Shown one piece after another: positions 6,230 through 12,239 of a stretch of 12,239 nt of DNA; within the stretch, counting starts at the first letter, position 1, and every line of letters begins with the position of its first letter. The notes below the pieces were generated by a model, which saw only the letters and a program-made list of their open reading frames with translations, ran no database searches and was not told the DNA's origin. Made by a program: the position numbers and the translations under genes. Source of the DNA: CAZWLD01 sp964634685 (GTDB taxonomy: Bacteria; Bacillota_I; Bacilli_A; Acholeplasmatales; JAEDCM01); contig CAZWLD010000050.1 of assembly GCA_964634685.1 (NCBI GenBank), forward strand, positions 1 to 12,239, written 5' to 3'.

Positions 6230-6270
6230 TTCACATCTTTATGGTAAAATATATCTATCACTAATGTGAA
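6230..6270 (+). promoter_or_regulatory. Inverted repeat around an extended -10 element upstream of typA
   Basis: TTCACAT (6230-6236) and ATGTGAA (6264-6270) are perfect inverted arms 27 bases apart. Between them lies TGGTAAAAT (6242-6250), an extended -10 box with no good -35. The layout would suit a looping repressor or a distal typA promoter under control. Confidence 0.3.
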
Positions 6271-6298
6271 AACCGTTTTAAAAAAAAATATAAAAAAT

Positions 6299-6328
6299 TT
6301 GACTCCAAATATGATATAATTGTATAGG
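6299..6328 (+). promoter_or_regulatory. typA: typA operon promoter
   Basis: A perfect extended -10 box, TGaTATAAT (6312-6320), lies about 50 bases before the typA start. Upstream of it is an A-rich stretch instead of a clear -35. An alternative reading pairs TTGACT (6299-6304) with TATAGG (6323-6328) across 18 bases. The leader would be about 40 bases and contains a small CCTTT/AAAGG stem near 6336-6347. I see no riboswitch or T-box. Confidence 0.6.
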
Positions 6329-6368
6329 CAAAAAACCTTTTGAAAGGAAATAATAACAAGGTAAAATT

Positions 6369-8192
6369 ATGGATATAAGAAATATAGCAATTATTGCCCA
6401 TGTTGACCATGGCAAAACAACATTAGTTGATCAATTATTAAGAAAATCAGGAACATTTAGAGATAACGCTGAAATTCAAACAAGAGCGATGGATTCCAAT
6501 GATATCGAAAGAGAAAGAGGAATCACTATTTTAGCTAAAACAACCGGAATTAATTATAACAATTATCGCATCAATATCTTAGATACTCCAGGTCATGCGG
6601 ACTTTGGTGGCGAGGTTGAACGTATCATGCATATGGTTGATGGTGTTCTTTTATTAGTAGATGCCTATGAAGGAACAATGCCCCAAACAAGATTTGTTTT
6701 AAAGAAAGCCTTAGAAGCCAATGTAACTCCGATTGTTGTGGTAAACAAGATTGACCGCGAAGCCGCAAGACCTCTTGAGGTTGTTGACGAGGTCTATGAT
6801 TTATTTATCGAGCTTGGAGCGAATGAGGATCAATTAGACTTCCCAATCGTTTATGTATCGGCTTTAAAGGGAACATCAAGCTTAGATCCAGATCCAACGA
6901 CTCAAAAGGAAACAATGGATCCTTTGTTTGAAACAATTATTAATACAATTCCGGCCCCAAAGGATAACGCACATGACGGTTTACAATTACAATGCGCCCT
7001 TTTAGACTATAACGATTATGTTGGTCGTATTGGTATTGGCTGTATCACGAGCGGAACCGTTCACGTCAATGATTCCGTGACAGTATGCCGAGTTGATGGC
7101 ACAACTAAGCAATTCCGTATCCAAAAGCTTTTTGGATACTTCGGCTTAAAACGAATTGAGATTGAAAGTGCAAGTGCCGGTGAAATTGTCGCTATCGCCG
7201 GATTGCCTGACATTTCCGTTGGAGAAACGATTTGTAATAATGATAAATTGATACCATTACCATTGTTACATATCGATGAGCCAACCTTACAAATGACCTT
7301 TGCCGTTAATGATTCACCATTTGCCGGTCAAGAGGGAAAATTCGTCACTGCACGTAAAATTGAAGAAAGATTATACAAGGAAACTCAAAAGGATGTGTCC
7401 TTGAAGGTTGAAAGAATCGGTCAAACCGAATCCTTCATCGTTTCGGGACGTGGAGAATTACATTTATCAATTTTAATTGAAAATATGCGAAGAGAAGGCT
7501 TTGAGCTATTGATTTCTAAGCCCGAAATTATTGTCAAGGAAATCGATGGTGTCAAATGTGAGCCATATGAATTAGTTTTAATTGAAGTGCCAGAGGAATC
7601 AGTTGGAAATGTCATTGAAGCCTTAGGTAGTAGAGGTGCCCTCATGGAGGATATGCACACAATGGATAACGGAATCACGAAAATCCGTTATGTTATCCCA
7701 AGCCGCGGATTAATCGGCTTTATGACCAACTTTATGACCTTAACAAGAGGCTATGGTATCATTAATCATACCTTCTTGGAATACCGCCCAATGGAACAAA
7801 TTTCGGTTGGTGAAAGATCCTTAGGTGTTTTAGTTGCCAACGAAAACGGTAAGGTTACCGCCTATGCCCTTGGACAATTAGAGGATCGCGGTATCATGTT
7901 CGTTGAGCCCGGAACAGAGGTTTATGAGGGAATGGTCGTTGGTGAATCAAACCGCGAATTAGATTTGGCTGTTAATGTTGTTAAGGGTAAACAATTAACC
8001 AATACCAGAAGTGCCTCCAAAGACCAAACCGTTGTTCTAAAGAAGCCAAGAATTATGTCTCTTGAGGCTAGTCTTGATTATTTAAACAGCGATGAATTAC
8101 TTGAGGTTACTCCAAAATCAATTCGTATTCGTAAACGTATTTTAAATACACTTTATCGTAAGAAGTACGACAAACACAAAGACGAAATCTAG
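6369..8192 (+). CDS. typA: Ribosome-binding GTPase TypA/BipA
   Basis: 607 residues, normal for the family. TypA is a translational GTPase related to EF-G and LepA. It binds the ribosome and is needed for late large-subunit assembly and growth under stress or in the cold. The G motifs are all intact: AHVDHGKT (10-17), RGITI (50-54), DTPGH (72-76), NKID (126-129) and a SAL motif near 164-166. A beta-barrel domain II follows, then the EF-G-like domains III and V, and the BipA-specific C-terminal domain, with the conserved block IPSRGLIGF. AAGG (6358-6361) lies 7 bases before the ATG. The gene uses more GCC and GGC codons than the ATPase genes: bases 7081-7140 contain 25 G or C. It is the first gene of the housekeeping run and is followed 40 bases later by argS with no terminator between. 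Confidence 0.98.
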   Translation: MDIRNIAIIAHVDHGKTTLVDQLLRKSGTFRDNAEIQTRAMDSNDIERERGITILAKTTGINYNNYRINILDTPGHADFGGEVERIMHMVDGVLLLVDAYEGTMPQTRFVLKKALEANVTPIVVVNKIDREAARPLEVVDEVYDLFIELGANEDQLDFPIVYVSALKGTSSLDPDPTTQKETMDPLFETIINTIPAPKDNAHDGLQLQCALLDYNDYVGRIGIGCITSGTVHVNDSVTVCRVDGTTKQFRIQKLFGYFGLKRIEIESASAGEIVAIAGLPDISVGETICNNDKLIPLPLLHIDEPTLQMTFAVNDSPFAGQEGKFVTARKIEERLYKETQKDVSLKVERIGQTESFIVSGRGELHLSILIENMRREGFELLISKPEIIVKEIDGVKCEPYELVLIEVPEESVGNVIEALGSRGALMEDMHTMDNGITKIRYVIPSRGLIGFMTNFMTLTRGYGIINHTFLEYRPMEQISVGERSLGVLVANENGKVTAYALGQLEDRGIMFVEPGTEVYEGMVVGESNRELDLAVNVVKGKQLTNTRSASKDQTVVLKKPRIMSLEASLDYLNSDELLEVTPKSIRIRKRILNTLYRKKYDKHKDEI

Positions 8193-8232
8193 TATTTGCA
8201 TAAAAAATTACCAAAAGAAAGGACGATGTTAC

Positions 8233-9927
8233 ATGATTAATGCTTTAAAACAAAAAATCAAAGCTAATCTTGAAAAATTTTATCAGGATAAGTATGAATT
8301 AACTCTAAACATTGTTGTTGAAGAACCTAAAAAGCTCGAATTAGGTGATTTATCAATCCCCGCCTTTGTTATCGCCAAAGCTTTAAAAAAGCCTTTGCCA
8401 GAATGTGCAGCTGAAGCTAAGGATTATTTATTAGCCTTAGATTTCATTAAGGATGTATCAATTGTCGGTGGATTCATCAATTTGACAATTGACAAGGAAA
8501 ACATTTCCTACGATATTGTCAAGGATTGCGTCATGCAAGGAAACAATTATGGCAATTTCGATAAAAACAACAAAAATATCGTTATTGATTATTCATCTCC
8601 AAATATCGCAAAGCCCTTCAGCATCGGTCACTTAAGAAGTACGATTATCGGTAATTCCTTAAAGCTAATTTTTCAAAAGGCTGGATATAATGTTGTTGGA
8701 ATCAACCACCTAGGTGATTGGGGAACCCAATTTGGAAAAGTCATCGTCGCTTATGAAAAATGGGGCGATGAAGAAAAAGTCAAAGCCAATCCTTTAAAGG
8801 AATTATCAATGCTTTATGTTCGCTTCCATGAAGAAGCGAAATTAGATCCTACCCTAGATGATGAAGGAAGAAGAATCTTCAAGCTTCTTGAGGATGGCGA
8901 CGAGCATTATCTTGCTTTGTGGCGTTGGTTTAGAGAGGAATCCCTAAAGGAATCAATGGAAATGTATGATTTATTAGGCGTTAGCTTTGATTCCTATGAT
9001 GGTGAAGCCTTCTTCAATGACAAAATGGAGCCGGTTGTGGAAGAGCTTGAACAAAAGGGTTTGTTAAAAATTGATGATAATGCGACGATTGTGGATTTAG
9101 GCAGTGATATGCCACCAGCCTTGATCAAACGAAGCGATGGCGCTACTTTATACATTACAAGAGATTTAGCGGCTTTATTCTATCGTAAGAAAACCTATGA
9201 TTTTGACAAGGTTTTATATGTTGTTGGAAATGAACAAAAGCTTCATTTCAAACAATTAAAAATGATTGTGGAAAAGATGGGCTACGATTTTGTCGATGAT
9301 ATCATTCATGTTGGATTTGGTCTTGTCATGCGCGATGGTAAAAAAATGTCCACACGAAAAGGTGGAGTTGTAACTTTATATGAGGTTTTACAGGAAGCTA
9401 TCAAATTATCCTATGAAGCGATTGAAGTTAAAAATCCAAGTCTTGAAAACAAAGATGAAGTCGCAAAGGCCATCGGAGTTGGCGCCGTTATGTTTAATGA
9501 TTTAAAGAATCACCGCAACCTCGATATTGAATTTGATTTAAATCAAATGGTCAAATTTGAAGGACAAACCGGACCTTATTTACAATATACCGGCGTGCGA
9601 ATTGCCTCAATTTTACGCGACAATACCTACGATATTAACAACGTTTGTAAAGAGGTATTCTTACAAGATCATTATTACGAGATTGTTAAGCTATTGAGCC
9701 AATTCAAAACAATGATTTTAAAAGCTATTGAGGATTATGCGCCAAGTGTTATCGCTAAATATTTATTAAGCTTAGCGCAAGCGTTTAATAAATTTTACGC
9801 AACCGAGAAAATTAACGCGGTTGTACCAGAAATAAAAAATGCTAATATGGCTTTAGCCCATGCTGTAAAAATTGTCTTAGACGAAGGATTAAGATTATTA
9901 GGATTAAAGTCACTCGAGAGAATGTAA
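8233..9927 (+). CDS. argS: Arginyl-tRNA synthetase
   Basis: 564-residue class I aminoacyl-tRNA synthetase that charges tRNA-Arg with arginine in an ATP-dependent reaction; the enzyme needs the tRNA for amino acid activation. The N-terminal add-on domain (about 1-88) recognises the tRNA D-loop. The catalytic domain carries the HIGH-type motif as SIGH (130-133) followed by LRST, and the KMSK-type motif as KMST (371-374) in GKKMSTRKG. The C-terminal DALR anticodon-binding helical domain begins after LQYTGVRIASILR and ends with the typical LERM. AAAGGA (8218-8223) lies 9 bases before the ATG; a nearer ATG at 8226 is out of frame. Its stop codon is part of the ribosome site of the next gene, which indicates co-translation. 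Confidence 0.98.
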   Translation: MINALKQKIKANLEKFYQDKYELTLNIVVEEPKKLELGDLSIPAFVIAKALKKPLPECAAEAKDYLLALDFIKDVSIVGGFINLTIDKENISYDIVKDCVMQGNNYGNFDKNNKNIVIDYSSPNIAKPFSIGHLRSTIIGNSLKLIFQKAGYNVVGINHLGDWGTQFGKVIVAYEKWGDEEKVKANPLKELSMLYVRFHEEAKLDPTLDDEGRRIFKLLEDGDEHYLALWRWFREESLKESMEMYDLLGVSFDSYDGEAFFNDKMEPVVEELEQKGLLKIDDNATIVDLGSDMPPALIKRSDGATLYITRDLAALFYRKKTYDFDKVLYVVGNEQKLHFKQLKMIVEKMGYDFVDDIIHVGFGLVMRDGKKMSTRKGGVVTLYEVLQEAIKLSYEAIEVKNPSLENKDEVAKAIGVGAVMFNDLKNHRNLDIEFDLNQMVKFEGQTGPYLQYTGVRIASILRDNTYDINNVCKEVFLQDHYYEIVKLLSQFKTMILKAIEDYAPSVIAKYLLSLAQAFNKFYATEKINAVVPEIKNANMALAHAVKIVLDEGLRLLGLKSLERM

Positions 9928-9936
9928 GGTGAATAG

Positions 9937-11025
9937 ATGGATAATAATCAAAATACTGAAAAAAACGCTGTAAACCCTAAAAAGATTAAAAATAATCTTT
10001 TCCTCGTTTGTGCTATTTTAGTCATCGTCTTGATTATCATTTTATCACAAAACGACGCTAATGCGATTTGGCATGCCATTCAAAATGCGGACTACAGGTA
10101 TATTGGAATTGCTTTCCTTTTTACCCTTGGATATTGGGTCTTTACTTCCTTATCATTGCATATAATGATAAAGAAGAAGGCCGAGAATAGTATTAGCTTT
10201 AAGGATTCCTTTACCATTGCAAATAGTGCCTTTTTCTTCAATGGTATTACCCCATTTTCCAGTGGAGGTCAGCCCTTCCAAATTTATTCCTATCATAAAT
10301 GCAATATAAAATCCGCAACCTCAACGGGCGTTTTGATGATGAATTTCATCATTTATCAAATTGCCCTAAATGTTGTGAGCTTGATTGCCTTAATTCTTTA
10401 TTTTGGAGAATTATCAAGAAATGTTAGTGGCTTTAATGTCTTAGTCATTATCGGCTTTTCCATTAACTTTATCATTTTGATTGTGTTGATTTTAATGGCA
10501 ATATCCAAAAGATTCCGTAATATTTGTAATTGGTTTGTTGATAAAATCTGCAAGTTAAAATTTTTAAGAAAGCATAGTGATGCGATTAAGGAAAAGGTTA
10601 ATACCTTTGTTGTTGATTTCCAAATTAGCTTTAAAAGTTTGTTTAAAAGCTTTGGATTATTAGTATTTACCCTTTTATTTCATATTACGGCTTTAGCTTG
10701 TCAATTTGTTATTCCATTCTTCATCCTAAGAGCCTTAAACATTGAATTAGGAATGGGTGATGTAATGATGGTAATGAGCTTAAGTGCATTTGCTTTAGGC
10801 TTTATGATTTGGATTCCTACTCCGGGCTCATCAGGAGGAGCCGAGTGGGCTTTTGCGGAGCTCTTTCCAGCCCTAATTCCAACAATCACTGGAGCGATAA
10901 CGGCATCCGCAACGCTTTTGTGGCGTTTATTAACATATTATTTGTCAATCTTTTTTGGCTTTATTAATTTTATTATTTTTGAGAAAACACATAAGGAAAG
11001 AACAGAGGTTCAGTCGGAGGACTAG
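9937..11025 (+). CDS. Flippase-like integral membrane protein (LPG synthase TM / UPF0104 family)
   Basis: 362-residue polytopic membrane protein. A short polar N-terminus is followed by hydrophobic segments at roughly 20-37, 54-76, 130-155, 166-189, 239-265, 277-295 and 317-348. The conserved family motifs are visible as PFSSGGQP (106-113) and PTPGSSGGAE (294-303), the same as in YbhN/AglD-like proteins and the membrane half of MprF. There is no soluble aminoacyl-transfer domain, so it is not a full lysyl-phosphatidylglycerol synthase. The family is often paired with glycosyltransferases and is thought to move or help modify lipid-linked sugars. The ribosome site TAAGGTGA overlaps the argS stop, and the glycosyltransferase gene starts 2 bases after this stop. 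Substrate unknown; a role in glycolipid export is inferred from the neighbour. Confidence 0.8.
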   Translation: MDNNQNTEKNAVNPKKIKNNLFLVCAILVIVLIIILSQNDANAIWHAIQNADYRYIGIAFLFTLGYWVFTSLSLHIMIKKKAENSISFKDSFTIANSAFFFNGITPFSSGGQPFQIYSYHKCNIKSATSTGVLMMNFIIYQIALNVVSLIALILYFGELSRNVSGFNVLVIIGFSINFIILIVLILMAISKRFRNICNWFVDKICKLKFLRKHSDAIKEKVNTFVVDFQISFKSLFKSFGLLVFTLLFHITALACQFVIPFFILRALNIELGMGDVMMVMSLSAFALGFMIWIPTPGSSGGAEWAFAELFPALIPTITGAITASATLLWRLLTYYLSIFFGFINFIIFEKTHKERTEVQSED

Positions 11026-11027
11026 TT

Positions 11028-12197
11028 ATGAGAGTAGGTATTTTTACCGATGCCTATAAGCCAGCTATCAGTGGTGTTGTCACATCCATTGATATGTTAG
11101 TTCAAGGCTTAAGGGAATTGGGAGATGAAGTTTATATCATCACAACATCGTATAAGGGTTGCCATGAAGAGAAAAATCCTTATCTAATTAGATTAGATGG
11201 TTGGAATGTTCCATTTGAATCATTCAAGGGGTATCAGTTAGTAAAATACAAAAAGAAATATTTAAAACAGATCAAAGACTTAAATCTTGATGTGATTCAT
11301 ATTCATACCGAATTTAGTATTGGTCGAATGGGATTGAAAATAAGCAAAAAGCTTAATATTCCGATGACCTATACAATGCATACAATGTATGAGGATTATA
11401 TGCATCATGTCATTCATCATGGAAGAAGACTTTTAAAAAAGCCTTTTCTTGCCTATGTAAAAAAATGGGTTAGTCGCTTTGCGAATAATTCAAAAGAAGC
11501 AATTATCCCTAATAAAAAGGTTATCGGTGTATTTGAAAGATTTCAAATTGAGGCCCCTTATGCTTTGATTCCAACCGGAATAGAGTTAGATCTTTTTTAC
11601 AAAGAAAAACACGATAGAGAAGAAATTTTGAAGCTTAGAAGAAGCTTAGGAATTGACGATAATGACTTAGTTTTCACAAATATCGGTCGAGTTGCGCCTG
11701 AAAAATCGTTAGATATGATTATCAAAGAATTTGCCAAGGATTTAAAAAATTATCAGGCTAAGCTTTTAATTGTTGGTGATGGTCCGGCGATGGCTGGCTT
11801 AAAGAATCTTGTAAAAGAATTAGAAATGGAAAAGTATGTAATCTTAACCGGAGCCATTCCTTGGGTTGATGTCCCTAAATATTATCAGGCTGGTGATGTC
11901 TTTGTCAATGCAAGTGTAACTGAAACCCAAGGTCTAACCTACATTGAAGCCTTAGCTTCATCATTGCCTTTGCTTGCTCGTTATGATACAAATCTTGAGG
12001 AGATTATTACTGAAAATTTAAATGGACTCTTTTTCCATGATTTTGATGAATTCAGCAAGCAATCTATTCGGATGATTGAGGATAAACAATTAAGAGAAAA
12101 ATTAACCCAAAATGCTCGTGATTCGGTTAATAAATTTTCCAAAGAGGAATACGCTAAAAGTGTTCATTCCTTATATGAAAGAATAAAAAACAATTGA
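11028..12197 (+). CDS. GT4-family glycosyltransferase, probable 1,2-diacylglycerol 3-glucosyltransferase
   Basis: 389-residue GT-B glycosyltransferase of family 4. The N-terminus MRVGIFTDAYKPAISGVVTS is the pattern seen in monoglucosyl-diacylglycerol synthases of Acholeplasma, streptococci and related bacteria, which use UDP-glucose and diacylglycerol at the inner membrane face. A basic, aromatic region (about 120-151, with HHGRRLLKKPF) fits interfacial membrane binding. The C-terminal nucleotide-sugar half shows GRVAPEKS (220-227), VGDGP (249-253) and the retaining GT4 EX7E motif (E299, E307). GGAGG (11016-11020) sits 7 bases before the ATG inside the end of the upstream gene, so the two are co-expressed. 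TGA is the stop. Without a search, a related lipid or cell-wall sugar acceptor remains possible. Confidence 0.85.
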   Translation: MRVGIFTDAYKPAISGVVTSIDMLVQGLRELGDEVYIITTSYKGCHEEKNPYLIRLDGWNVPFESFKGYQLVKYKKKYLKQIKDLNLDVIHIHTEFSIGRMGLKISKKLNIPMTYTMHTMYEDYMHHVIHHGRRLLKKPFLAYVKKWVSRFANNSKEAIIPNKKVIGVFERFQIEAPYALIPTGIELDLFYKEKHDREEILKLRRSLGIDDNDLVFTNIGRVAPEKSLDMIIKEFAKDLKNYQAKLLIVGDGPAMAGLKNLVKELEMEKYVILTGAIPWVDVPKYYQAGDVFVNASVTETQGLTYIEALASSLPLLARYDTNLEEIITENLNGLFFHDFDEFSKQSIRMIEDKQLREKLTQNARDSVNKFSKEEYAKSVHSLYERIKNN

Positions 12198-12214
12198 TAT
12201 TTGGATATCAATTG
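12191..12214. repeat. Perfect 10-bp-arm palindrome across the stop of the glycosyltransferase gene
   Basis: CAATTGATAT (12191-12200) and ATATCAATTG (12205-12214) are perfect inverted arms with a TTGG loop. The dyad includes the TGA stop codon. It is not followed by a T-run, so it is a poor terminator. It covers the -35 box and spacer of the promoter that follows, which suits a repressor operator. Confidence 0.6.
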
Positions 12215-12222
12215 TGTATAAT
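12194..12222 (+). promoter_or_regulatory. Near-consensus promoter for the next gene, with ribosome site at the window edge
   Basis: TTGATA (12194-12199, five of six) and TATAAT (12217-12222, perfect) are spaced by exactly 17 bases. AAGGAG (12224-12229) follows directly, so a start codon is expected at or just past the window end. The predicted start point near 12229 would leave little room for the ribosome site, so the true start may be slightly upstream, or a read-through transcript may be used. Confidence 0.65.
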
Positions 12223-12239
12223 AAAGGAGAGGAAGCCGA

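Noticed and set aside
6267..6280. CcpA cre-like site
   Set aside because: The centre is a single C between TGAAAAC and GTTTTAA, one base out of register with the cre consensus.
6180..6304. 12-bp direct repeat AAAAATTTGACT at 6180-6191 and 6293-6304
   Set aside because: AT-rich and short; the first copy is part of the terminator stem and has no matching -10, so no shared function can be argued.
12195..12197. Mycoplasma-type code with TGA as tryptophan
   Set aside because: All tryptophan codons seen are TGG, no long gene contains TGA, and here TGA ends the glycosyltransferase at the expected length.

Overview
The window looks like part of a chromosome from a low-GC Gram-positive bacterium of the Bacillota/Mollicutes side of the tree, possibly a wall-less or reduced gut lineage. 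The evidence is very AT-rich DNA, strong AGGAG-type ribosome sites, all genes on one strand, and a TypA–ArgRS–membrane protein–glycosyltransferase run. Every tryptophan codon seen is TGG, no long gene contains an internal TGA, and the last gene ends in TGA. The standard bacterial code is therefore used, not the Mycoplasma code. The exact taxon cannot be fixed from the sequence.

Layout: (1) 124-1185 is a lipoprotein N-acetylmuramoyl-L-alanine amidase, closed by a clear intrinsic terminator. (2) 1204-1449 is a 39-bp tandem repeat with phased A-tracts, interrupted by a 100-N assembly gap. It ends six bases before a good promoter. (3) 1503-6108 is an accessory block of ATPase genes: a stand-alone AAA-type ATPase with its own promoter and a nested-hairpin terminator; an SMC/ABC-like ATPase (A) followed by an overlapping, prematurely stopped stump; then a second SMC/ABC-like ATPase (B) with its own promoter, overlapping a TOPRIM-like protein (C). 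(4) After a strong terminator, 6369-12197 is a housekeeping run: typA, argS, a flippase-like membrane protein and a GT4 glycosyltransferase, packed tightly as an operon. (5) The last 50 bases hold a 10-bp-arm palindrome overlapping a near-consensus promoter and a ribosome site for a gene just outside the window.

How the genes may work together: B and C have the form of a two-gene ATPase/TOPRIM-nuclease cassette, as in known phage-defence pairs (RloA/RloB-type AbiL, PARIS and, as a fusion, OLD nucleases). The stump behind ATPase A reads like the first codons of a similar TOPRIM partner, with a TAG where the catalytic glutamate codon would be. The block therefore looks like a defence locus with one intact pair and one decayed pair, inserted between housekeeping genes. 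The membrane protein and the glycosyltransferase probably act together on membrane glycolipid or cell-surface glycan.
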